Shown: piece by piece, positions 14,247 to 20,466 of the stretch
Numbering within the stretch: the stretch's first letter is position 1
Layout: every line of letters begins with the position of its first letter
From: a virus
Reading direction: 5' to 3' (one strand)
DNA: 20,694 bases
IMG/VR virus record: IMGVR_UViG_3300035180_000355
Coordinates: 1-20,694 of that record
Notes under the pieces: generated by a model
What the model was told of the DNA's origin: nothing
Database searches by the model: none
The model's input: the letters and a program-made list of their open reading frames with translations, nothing else
Program-made: the position numbers and the translations under genes

Positions 14247-14872
14247 GCGGCTCGGGCGCTATTGGCGAGGCGGACTTTGGAACTCTGACTATTGGTGGCT
14301 CGCCATTTAACTGGTGGGCCACCATTCAGAGCCAATACGCCAACAGCCCGCACCTCCTGGCAATCATCCAGGCTTTCGCCAGCGCAATGGACCAGACGCA
14401 GAACGTAGCGAACTTCCATGACCTGCTCTGGAATATTGAGACAGCACAAGGCTACGGACTAGACGTTTGGGGCCGCATTGTTGGAGTTGGTCGCGTTATT
14501 CCAATCAGCGTGCAACAAACCTATCTCGGGTTTGAGCAGATGGGACCACCTAATGCTTCCGGGTTCGACCAAGCGCCATTCTATTCCGGTCAGCCAACCA
14601 CGCAGAACTACGCGCTGCTTGACAATGAATATCGGACGGTCATTCTCGCCAAAGCACTAGCCAATATCTGCGATGGCACTGTGCCCGGACTTAATGCAAT
14701 TTTGCAATTACTATTCCCTGGTCGTGGTCCGTGTTATGTCGTCGATGGCTTGAACATGACGATGCGATATGTTTTCGGATTCCCGTTGACCGCAGTGGAA
14801 ACCTCCATCGTGCAAAACTCAGGGGTTTTGCCTCGACCGGCTGGCGTCACAATGTCATTTGTTTTCTCGTAG
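14243..14872 (+). CDS. DUF2612-like baseplate protein
   Basis: A 209-residue protein with a GTG start overlapping the previous stop (GTGA). Motifs: SPHLLAIIQAFASAMDQTQN, NFHDLLWNIETAQGYGLDVW and GRIVGVGRVI, then FGFEQ-like LGFEQMGPPNASGFDQAPFY, and LLDNEYRTVILAKALANICD with TVPGLNAILQLLFPGRG. The 'A.GYGLD.WG.IVGV.R.....' and 'L.D..YR..I..KA..N..DGT.P..N..L..LF' blocks are diagnostic for the DUF2612 family, which replaces P2 gpI-like proteins at the baseplate periphery of myophages with gp25/J wedges. It likely connects wedge and fibre. In the usual order it directly follows J; here two exported-protein genes intervene. Confidence 0.87.
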   Translation: MSGSGAIGEADFGTLTIGGSPFNWWATIQSQYANSPHLLAIIQAFASAMDQTQNVANFHDLLWNIETAQGYGLDVWGRIVGVGRVIPISVQQTYLGFEQMGPPNASGFDQAPFYSGQPTTQNYALLDNEYRTVILAKALANICDGTVPGLNAILQLLFPGRGPCYVVDGLNMTMRYVFGFPLTAVETSIVQNSGVLPRPAGVTMSFVFS

Positions 14873-14882
14873 GACGTTGATT

Positions 14883-16109
14883 ATGCAGGCAAGTCAAATC
14901 CCGACGAAAATACCCACTCCGTTTGCATCGTCTGCAGGCGCAGATTACGTGGCGACGATCCCGCAGGCAACTGCCGCGCCGGGCCGAGCATCCTTTGTCA
15001 CTGGATTCCCTCCTGTGACTTTCCTCCCCGGTTCCGCTGGTGGCATCAATCCGGATGGCAGAGATTTCAATGGCATCCTGCAAGCCTGCACCGCGTGGCT
15101 GCAATGGCAGAACGCGGGCGGCCCTATCTGTTATGATGCGGCATTCTCGCAAGCCATTGGTGGTTATCCTGCCGGTGCAATCCTGTCGAGCAATCCACTT
15201 GGGGGGTTGTGGCTTTCTACCGTCGATAACAACACCAGTGATCCAGACGCGGGTGGCGCCAACTGGTCGAGGATTTTGCCGGGTCAGTGGACTGCCGGCC
15301 CGGTCTCATCGGTAGTTGGGCCTACGATTAGCGGTGGTGTGCTGACGACGCAGTGGCGAGCTGGCACCGTTTTATCGGTGGTTGGCGCTACGATCAATAA
15401 CAACACTCTGACGACGCAATGGACGGCCGGCCCGGTTTCGTCAGTAGTGGGTGGAACAGTCAGCGGTGGCGCGTTGACAATGCAGTGGACGGCTGGCCCA
15501 GTCTCGTCAGTAGTTGGAGGCACGGTCAGCGGTGGCGTGCTGACGGTTTCGGATATTCCGTCTGCCGCCGTTGCCTTTACTACCCCGGGCAGCACGCTTT
15601 GGACAGTTCCGGCCGGCGTAACACGCGCGCTAGTAACGGTCATTGGCGGTGGCGGCGGTGGCGGCGCCACTTATGGTGGTGGCGGCGGCGCTGGTGGCTA
15701 TGCGTTTGGTCTGGTGACCGGGCTAACGCCTGGGAGCCAGATTACAGTCACGGTCGGCAGTGGCGGGATCGGTGCCAACACTTCCGGCGGCAATAGCACT
15801 AACGGCGGCACTAGCTCATTTGGCAATTACATGACTGCCACCGGTGGAGCGGGCGGCACCTCCGCCATCGGCGGCCTGGGTGGTTCTGGCACCGGCGGGG
15901 CGCTGAATATGGGAGGTTCTGCCGGGATGAACGCCGGCTACGGAGTTTCCACCAACCCCGCTTTTATGGGTGGCAACGGTGGCGGACCCGGAGGCGGTCT
16001 TGGCAGCCTTACTGGCACCGGAGGGAACGGAGCAGGTTACGGGGGCGGCGGCGCGGGCGGCAACGGCGGCGGCAATGGCGCTGGTGGCTTCGTCATGGTG
16101 GAGTATTGA
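14883..16109 (+). CDS. Tail fibre with repeat shaft and glycine-rich tip
   Basis: A 408-residue protein. ATG 14883 (MQASQIPTKIPTPFASSAGA) is preferred to an upstream in-frame start at 14859 that lies in the DUF2612 gene. Residues about 18-130 form the common fibre attachment domain (ATIPQATAAPGRASFVTGFP, GGINPDGRDFNGILQACTAW, LQWQNAGGPICYD, AIGGYPAGAIL, VDNNTSDPDAGGANW). Residues 135-222 are four tandem 22-residue repeats. Then FTTPGSTLWTVPAGVTRALV leads into a glycine-rich domain with poly-Gly runs (IGGGGGGGATYGGGGGAGG) to the end GAGGFVMVEY. That is the phage glycine-rich domain, probably packed as polyglycine-II helices like tip adhesins of some fibres. It would recognise the host surface. 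A fibre-assembly-like gene follows two bases later. Confidence 0.82.
   Translation: MQASQIPTKIPTPFASSAGADYVATIPQATAAPGRASFVTGFPPVTFLPGSAGGINPDGRDFNGILQACTAWLQWQNAGGPICYDAAFSQAIGGYPAGAILSSNPLGGLWLSTVDNNTSDPDAGGANWSRILPGQWTAGPVSSVVGPTISGGVLTTQWRAGTVLSVVGATINNNTLTTQWTAGPVSSVVGGTVSGGALTMQWTAGPVSSVVGGTVSGGVLTVSDIPSAAVAFTTPGSTLWTVPAGVTRALVTVIGGGGGGGATYGGGGGAGGYAFGLVTGLTPGSQITVTVGSGGIGANTSGGNSTNGGTSSFGNYMTATGGAGGTSAIGGLGGSGTGGALNMGGSAGMNAGYGVSTNPAFMGGNGGGPGGGLGSLTGTGGNGAGYGGGGAGGNGGGNGAGGFVMVEY
15285..15548 (+). repeat. Four tandem 66-base repeats in tail fibre gene
   Basis: Four units of exactly 66 bases (15285, 15351, 15417 and 15483), each encoding 22 residues with the pattern QW(T/R)AGxVxSVVGxTxxxxxLT. 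Units 3 and 4 are nearly identical (QWTAGPVSSVVGGTVSGG), unit 2 is the most diverged (RAGTVLSVVGATINNN). They form the shaft between attachment and glycine-rich domains; copy number could vary by recombination. Confidence 0.92.
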
Positions 16110-16111
16110 GC

Positions 16112-16627
16112 ATGTATGCACGCATTCAAAATGGCGTTGTCGTCGAGATGTTCACCCCACCATCTGGTGCGACGCTTGCGGAGTGTTTCCATGCCGACGT
16201 AGCAGCGCAGTTTGTTGAAGTGCCTTCTGGCGTGGCGCCTGCTCAGGGCTGGACGTATGATGGCAAGACGTTCGCACCTCCACCGCCGCCTCCAGAACCC
16301 ACGCTCCCCCAGCAAGCCGCCGCGCTACTCGGAACGGGCCTCGCCATCACCAGCACGGCGACCCCGGCGCTGAACGCCACGTATCCGGCCACCCCAGCAG
16401 TGCAACAGCAGGTCATTGCTGAGGTCACGTCGATCCTGCTCAATGGCACATTCGCGGACGGCACCAGCACGATCGAGTGGCCTGATGTGACCGGGGTCGG
16501 GCATGCCTTCACGGTCGCGCAATTCAAAGCGCTGGCATCCGCGATCGCGGCTTTCGTATCGGGCTGCGTCAAGTGCCTCAACGGGCAATCGACAACACTG
16601 CCCAGCGCAACAGCGACGATCCCCTAA
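16112..16627 (+). CDS. Probable tail fibre assembly protein
   Basis: A 171-residue protein. ATG 16112 (MYARIQNGVVVEMFTPPSGA) is chosen over an in-frame TTG at 16106 because GGAG at 16099-16102 is well placed for it. The N-terminal domain 'MYA.I.NGVVVE...P......F......F..VP.GV..GW.YDG..F.PP' followed by a proline-rich hinge (APPPPPPEPTLPQQ) is the usual architecture of fibre-associated chaperone-like proteins. The C-terminal half (QQQVIAEVTSILLNGTFADG, WPDVTGVGHAFTVAQFKALA) resembles the DUF4376-type domain often attached to such genes. It directly follows the fibre gene, the standard location. Direct evidence for chaperone activity is lacking; it could instead be a minor fibre component. Confidence 0.65.
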   Translation: MYARIQNGVVVEMFTPPSGATLAECFHADVAAQFVEVPSGVAPAQGWTYDGKTFAPPPPPPEPTLPQQAAALLGTGLAITSTATPALNATYPATPAVQQQVIAEVTSILLNGTFADGTSTIEWPDVTGVGHAFTVAQFKALASAIAAFVSGCVKCLNGQSTTLPSATATIP

Positions 16628-16634
16628 CGCTACC

Positions 16635-16946
16635 ATGACTGTCTTGTCAACATATCTCGGCAGAGTGTTTGATGCGCTCGACGTTTTGCTGAATGCCTTG
16701 GTCTATCCGGGCGCGCGGCTCAAGCAAACCGTTTCGGTGCATGCGGCACTTGATAGGCGGAAGGGGAAGCGTGTAGGATGTATGTTGTGCGCTATCCTGG
16801 GGGTGCTGGTGCAACCCCACCACTGCGACCAGGTGCTGACGCAGGCGCCAATGCCGGCTGGCGCGGCGGTCCGCGCGGCACTGCTGCTCGCTGCAATTTG
16901 GAGTCTTATTGGCTGGGGCGTATCTATAATCTGCCACCACCTGTGA
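16635..16946 (+). CDS. Small phage membrane protein of unknown function
   Basis: A 103-residue protein starting MTVLSTYLGRVFDALDVLLN. The N-terminal half, 'ALD.LLNAL......KQT(V/I)S..AAL', followed by a cysteine motif GCMLCAILGVL and PHHCDQV, resembles small proteins of unknown function that I recall near fibre and lysis genes of Gram-negative phages. The C-terminal part AAVRAALLLAAIWSLIGWGV (79-98) is one hydrophobic membrane-spanning segment. There is no signal peptide; a single C-terminal anchor is predicted. ATG 16635 begins the recognisable part; an upstream extension to 16503 lies in the preceding gene. No clear ribosome site. It may belong to the lysis set, but I would not name a function. 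Confidence 0.6.
   Translation: MTVLSTYLGRVFDALDVLLNALVYPGARLKQTVSVHAALDRRKGKRVGCMLCAILGVLVQPHHCDQVLTQAPMPAGAAVRAALLLAAIWSLIGWGVSIICHHL
16925..16930 (+). promoter_or_regulatory. Possible -10 element upstream of exported gene pair
   Basis: A perfect TATAAT lies 30 bases before the ATG at 16960, inside the end of the preceding gene. No acceptable -35 is found at 16-18 base spacing (the nearest TTGGAG at 16898 is 21 bases away) and there is no extended -10 TG. It is therefore only a candidate for separate transcription of the two exported-protein genes. Confidence 0.25.
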
Positions 16947-16959
16947 TAGGAGCAGAATA

Positions 16960-17430
16960 ATGCCGCGTTTTCTGATCGCCGCCGCAATGCTGGCACTGTT
17001 TGCCGCTGATGCCTATGCTCAGACGCCGCCACCGACCAATCCAGCTTCTGCGGCAGTATTTCCTTATTGCTGGGATTCTGTAACGCAGGCCTACGCAGCT
17101 TGTGGCTCTGGGCACACAGGCGGACAGGCGACGACTACTCCGCCCGCCGTCACCGGTTTCGGAACGCTTGCACTGGGCAATACAAGCACGGCTCTATCGA
17201 CGCTTTCGCTGGGGCCGAATAGTGCAGCATGGCCGGCCCAGCCGGGGATGGTCTACGTTATGAACTCGACGACCTCCGCCGGACCGATTTATGTTTGCCC
17301 GCTGGGGGGCACATGCACGGCAGCGAATGGCATCCCGATCGCGGTGGGGCAGTGGTATGGGTTCTATCGGCCCGCCAGCGGCATGACGGCCATTGCCCCT
17401 TCGACTGCGACGGTGGAGGTTCAGTACTAA
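16960..17430 (+). CDS. Exported beta-rich protein with four cysteines
   Basis: A 156-residue protein preceded by AGGAG at 16948-16952, a good ribosome site. MPRFLIAAAMLALFAADAYA followed by QTP is a typical Sec signal. The mature part has a proline/threonine linker, then FGTLALGNTSTALSTLSLG, MVYVMNSTTSAGPIYVCPLG and AIAPSTATVEVQ, a beta-sandwich-like sequence reminiscent of capping domains on phage fibres. Cys37/Cys48 and Cys113/Cys119 could form two disulfides, fitting an oxidising periplasm. The signal shares the PRFLI start with that of the tail spike gene about 5 kb upstream. Stop overlaps the next start (TAATG), so it is coupled to a second exported, glycine-rich protein. Function unknown; adhesin subunit or lysogenic-conversion factor are the options I would weigh. 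Confidence 0.65.
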   Translation: MPRFLIAAAMLALFAADAYAQTPPPTNPASAAVFPYCWDSVTQAYAACGSGHTGGQATTTPPAVTGFGTLALGNTSTALSTLSLGPNSAAWPAQPGMVYVMNSTTSAGPIYVCPLGGTCTAANGIPIAVGQWYGFYRPASGMTAIAPSTATVEVQY

Positions 17431-18413
17431 TGATGCGCAAGATTTTGCTGGCTACTGTATTCCTCCCGGCGGTGGCATGGGCGCAGCCGGGGCCGATCCC
17501 GTCGTCTACGGACGTGCAGAGCTGGTCTACGCCCGGAACGTATACTTGGATCAATCGGCGCCCGATGGGCACCTGTACGGCGTATCTCGCGAGCGGTGGC
17601 GCATCCGGGGGCGGCGGCGGGACGATTGCATCCGGAAACTCGGGGTCTGGCGGGGGTGGCGGCGGGGCTGGCGCGCTTCGCATCGTCGGGCCGATTGCGG
17701 CGTCTGCTTTGCCAGCCACCGCGACGGTTGTGGTTGGGGCCGGTGGTGCGCAGACAGCAGCCGGGGCGAACGGCAACACTGGCGGTGTCTCCAGCATTGC
17801 GTGGGGTCTAGCCGCTCCATACGAGACAGCTTACGCAGGTGGTGGCGGTGGCTACGGCTCACAGGGCGCGGCGAGCGCGGGCGGGAACGGCCCGGGGACG
17901 AACGCGAGTACTACCAGCAGTAACGGCTCTGCTACTGGGGGCGGAGCATATTATAGTCCGGCCGGTGGGACTGGTGGATTAGGGTCCGGTCCAGTATCGG
18001 GTGGGCTTGGGCAAGTTATTCTTGGCCCCGGTGGCGGCGGCACCAGCGCAACCGGAACGGCAAATGGTGTTTATACGCTTCCTAACATTCCCGGCAGCGG
18101 CTCGAGTGGTGGTGGACTTAACGCTGGCACTGCTACCGCCGGGGCCGGGGGCACTATCAGTCATATGCCGCCAGCGACGGCAGGCGCAGCGGGCGGCGGT
18201 GCGGGCGGCAACGGCGCCAGCAACACTCTCTGGCCGGCTGGTCCGCCTGGCCAAGGTGGCGCAGGCGGTGGCGGCAATGCCAACGGGGTTGGTGGCGCAG
18301 GCGGCGCAGGCGGCTCTCCCGGCGGTGGTGGTGGCGGCGGTGGTTCGGGCACTGGCGGCGGTGGCACTGGCGGTGCCGGGGGCAACGGGATGGTCGTGGT
18401 GGTGTGCCGGTAA
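17430..18413 (+). CDS. Exported glycine-rich adhesin-like protein
   Basis: A 327-residue protein. ATG 17430 overlaps the previous TAA, with GGAGG at 17415-17419; a second ATG follows at once at 17433. MRKILLATVFLPAVAWAQPG is a signal peptide with an AWA-Q cleavage site. After VQSWSTPGTYTWINRRPMGT the rest is dominated by glycine (ASGGASGGGGG, NSGSGGGGGGAGA, AGGGGGYGSQGAA, SPGGGGGGGGSGTGGGG), ending GGNGMVVVVCR. The 'W..PGTYTW ... G-rich ... GG.G.VVV' layout is that of the phage glycine-rich domain also present in the tail fibre of this window (which ends GAGGFVMVEY). Cys near residue 49 and the penultimate Cys could form a disulfide closing the domain. Possible second receptor-binding protein or surface adhesin; the signal peptide is the unexplained part. 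Confidence 0.7.
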   Translation: MMRKILLATVFLPAVAWAQPGPIPSSTDVQSWSTPGTYTWINRRPMGTCTAYLASGGASGGGGGTIASGNSGSGGGGGGAGALRIVGPIAASALPATATVVVGAGGAQTAAGANGNTGGVSSIAWGLAAPYETAYAGGGGGYGSQGAASAGGNGPGTNASTTSSNGSATGGGAYYSPAGGTGGLGSGPVSGGLGQVILGPGGGGTSATGTANGVYTLPNIPGSGSSGGGLNAGTATAGAGGTISHMPPATAGAAGGGAGGNGASNTLWPAGPPGQGGAGGGGNANGVGGAGGAGGSPGGGGGGGGSGTGGGGTGGAGGNGMVVVVCR

Positions 18414-18460
18414 TAACGCGGCTCTCACCGTAACTACTACGCAGCCGAAAGGTCCCACAG

Positions 18461-18736
18461 ATGGCGCCAGAGCCTACTTTGACTGATCGGATTGTGCGCC
18501 TGGAAGTGCTCCAGGCCACCGACCGCGAACGGCTAGACGAATTGCGGGCATTGGTGGACCGAATGGACGCTAAACTTGACGTGCTTCTCGCACGTGATGC
18601 GGAACGCCACGGCGGCACTTCTTCAATCACTGGAGCACTTCGGACGTTTATTCCTGCTATATGGTTGGCCCTGTTGGCGGGAATGGGCGCATTGATCGAC
18701 TTTTACATCTCCCATGCATGGATGCGCCATCCGTGA
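18461..18736 (+). CDS. Holin-like coiled-coil membrane protein
   Basis: A 91-residue protein starting MAPEPTLTDRIVRLEVLQAT. Residues about 8-46 form an amphipathic heptad helix (RLDELRALVDRMDAKLDVLL) and residues about 63-84 one membrane-spanning segment (FIPAIWLALLAGMGALIDFY), with a basic/aromatic end. This is the XhlA-like layout (N-terminal coiled coil plus one C-terminal membrane helix) common next to phage endolysins. The next gene's GTG overlaps its stop (GTGA). A holin or holin-associated role is inferred from topology and from the endolysin about 1.2 kb downstream; sequence alone does not prove it. Confidence 0.68.
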   Translation: MAPEPTLTDRIVRLEVLQATDRERLDELRALVDRMDAKLDVLLARDAERHGGTSSITGALRTFIPAIWLALLAGMGALIDFYISHAWMRHP

Positions 18737-19905
18737 GCACCATCGAGGAGACTGCTGAAGCAGTGCGCAAATACAAGTCGATCCGGGCTGCGGCCCGGGC
18801 GCTTGGCCTTCCTCCCACGACAGTGCAGCATCGCCTCGAACGGGCGCGCCAGCTGTGGCCCGGCCGCTATCCGACGAAAAGCGAACATGCGGAGATGGCC
18901 CTGCTGGACGCCCTCAAGACGCGTTCCGGCAACGTGGCAGATATTGCGCAACGAGTCGGTATGGATCCCGACGCCGTCAGAAATACGCTGCGTAGTATGG
19001 CGGAGCGAGGCGTGGCCATCCATGAGCGAGGCGACCATTGGGACTTCAACACGACCCCGCCGATCGGATCGGCCGGCGACAACATTCCCGAGCTGTCGGC
19101 AGATCATAAAGGGATGGTGGAGTTTGCCGCAATCGGCGATACGCATTTGTGCAGTAAATACGAGCGGCTTGACTGCCTCGGCGACTTCTACGACGAGGTA
19201 GCGCGACGCGGCATCCGCCACGTGCTGCACGCCGGCAATTGGATCGACGGCGAGGCGGTATTCAACCGCCACGATCTGCTAGTGCCGGCCGGCATCGATA
19301 GTCAAATGCGCTACCTTGCCGAGAACTATCCCCGGCGCACTGGCATCGAGACGTGGGCAATCACTGGCGCGGACCACGAGGGATGGTATGCTCGCACGGC
19401 CGGCGTAGACGTTGGCCGGTATGCCGAGCGCGCGATGCAAGACGCCGGGCGCACAGACTGGCGCAACCTCGGCTATATGGAGAGTTACGTGCGCCTGCGG
19501 CATCCCGTCTCCGGCCAGTCAAGCATGCTGCTGCTGATGCATCCCGGCGGCGGTTCAGCCTATGCTATAAGTTATGCGCCACAGAAGATCGTCGAAGGAT
19601 TTGATGGTGGCGACAAGCCGGCAGTGCTGCTAGTGGGACACTACCACAAGGCGAGCTACCAGATGACTCGCAATGTTCATACAATCCAAGTAGGTTGCTT
19701 CCAAGATCAAACCGTGTTTATGCGACAGAAGAAACTGTCCGCTCATATTGGCGGGATGCTGGTGCGACTGCATCTTGACCCAGAGACAGGAGCAGTTATC
19801 GGTTGCGGGATCGAGTTCAGAAACTACTACAACAAGGGCTATTACAACGGACGGTGGTCGCAACACGGGCCTGTTACACTCGCCCGTCGTGCGGCATACA
19901 GATGA
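18733..19905 (+). CDS. HTH-calcineurin-like metallophosphoesterase fusion
   Basis: A 390-residue protein from GTG 18733 (GTGA overlap); an ATG at 18718 adding MDAPS is possible. Residues about 8-38 (KSIRAAARALGLPPTTVQHR) and about 55-95 (GNVADIAQRVGMDPDAVRNT) look like two helix-turn-helix units, the second winged. A calcineurin-like phosphoesterase domain follows: Asp136-Thr-His138 (IGDTHLCSKY), Gly168-Asn169-Trp-Ile-Asp172, Asp214-His215-Glu216 (ITGADHEGWY), His270 (MHPGGG) and Gly302-His303-Tyr-His305 (LVGHYHKAS). In the canonical pattern GDxxD and GNH(D/E), so Asp and Asn appear exchanged between two metal motifs. Such proteins recur in phages of Gram-negative bacteria, often beside lysis genes; the substrate is unknown. 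DNA binding plus phosphoesterase suggests nucleic-acid processing, but this is inference. Confidence 0.83.
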   Translation: MSTIEETAEAVRKYKSIRAAARALGLPPTTVQHRLERARQLWPGRYPTKSEHAEMALLDALKTRSGNVADIAQRVGMDPDAVRNTLRSMAERGVAIHERGDHWDFNTTPPIGSAGDNIPELSADHKGMVEFAAIGDTHLCSKYERLDCLGDFYDEVARRGIRHVLHAGNWIDGEAVFNRHDLLVPAGIDSQMRYLAENYPRRTGIETWAITGADHEGWYARTAGVDVGRYAERAMQDAGRTDWRNLGYMESYVRLRHPVSGQSSMLLLMHPGGGSAYAISYAPQKIVEGFDGGDKPAVLLVGHYHKASYQMTRNVHTIQVGCFQDQTVFMRQKKLSAHIGGMLVRLHLDPETGAVIGCGIEFRNYYNKGYYNGRWSQHGPVTLARRAAYR

Positions 19906-19932
19906 ACACACCATTACACGGGGGCACTCGGC

Positions 19933-20466
19933 ATGAGCGTCTTGTTCGACACCTGCGCGACGATCACGCTTGCGCATGAAGGACCGTTCTCGTGCGATCA
20001 CGCAGACCCGGGCAATTGGACTGGGGGCGCAGTCGGCTCCGGCCGCCTCGTCGGCACTGCATGGGGCATCTCTGCTGCAAGCTATCCTGATCTGGATATT
20101 CCGCACCTCAGTCGTGAAGCAGCTCTAGCAATTTACGAGCGCGACTACTGGCAGAAATACCATGACGACGATTTGCCGCCTGGGCTTGCACTTCTTCATT
20201 TTGACGCAGCTGTGAACAATGGACCTGGACGAGCCAACAAATGGCTTCAACAGGCTGTTTTTGTCTATCCGGACGGCACTATCGGCCCTGTCACTTTAGC
20301 CGCTGTAGCAGCCCGCAGTTGGCAAGATACAGCTCGCGCTTTCATGGCATTCCGGCTATTGTTCATGACTGGCTTGGCAACCTGGAAAATCTTCGGCGCG
20401 GGTTGGTCCCGACGGCTTGCCGCGCTGCCGTTTCAGGCTGTTGCAATTGCAGGAGGCACTAAATAA
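19933..20466 (+). CDS. GH108-type endolysin
   Basis: A 177-residue protein, MSVLFDTCATITLAHEGPFS. Glu16 in LAHEG is the expected catalytic acid of the GH108 family (formerly DUF847); the following DPGNWTGG and LVGTAWGISAASYPDLDI match the 'D.GG.T..G.T..GI' region. The second half, LPPGLALLHFDAAVNNGPGR, then ANKWLQQAV, DGTIGPVTLAAVAA and the RLLFMTGLATWKIFGAGWSR end, is the C-terminal peptidoglycan-binding/catalytic-support part. There is no signal peptide, so it needs a holin for access to the cell wall; holin-like genes lie on both sides. A GGGGG tract at about 19920-19924 is the likely ribosome site. Stop overlaps the following start (TAATG). Confidence 0.87.
   Translation: MSVLFDTCATITLAHEGPFSCDHADPGNWTGGAVGSGRLVGTAWGISAASYPDLDIPHLSREAALAIYERDYWQKYHDDDLPPGLALLHFDAAVNNGPGRANKWLQQAVFVYPDGTIGPVTLAAVAARSWQDTARAFMAFRLLFMTGLATWKIFGAGWSRRLAALPFQAVAIAGGTK

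Noticed and set aside
15640-16100. Poly-glycine tracts as possible sequencing artefact or CRISPR-like repeats
   Set aside because: Frame is intact through all tracts, unit lengths are irregular and there are no spacers; consistent with a normal phage glycine-rich domain.
17229-17429. Upstream extension of the exported glycine-rich protein
   Set aside because: Lies in another frame of the preceding gene, lacks family resemblance and would hide a clear signal peptide with a well-placed GGAGG.
18157-18630. Minus-strand open frames opposite the glycine-rich gene
   Set aside because: Pro/Ala/Arg low-complexity complement of glycine codons; a known artefact of GGC/GGT-rich genes.
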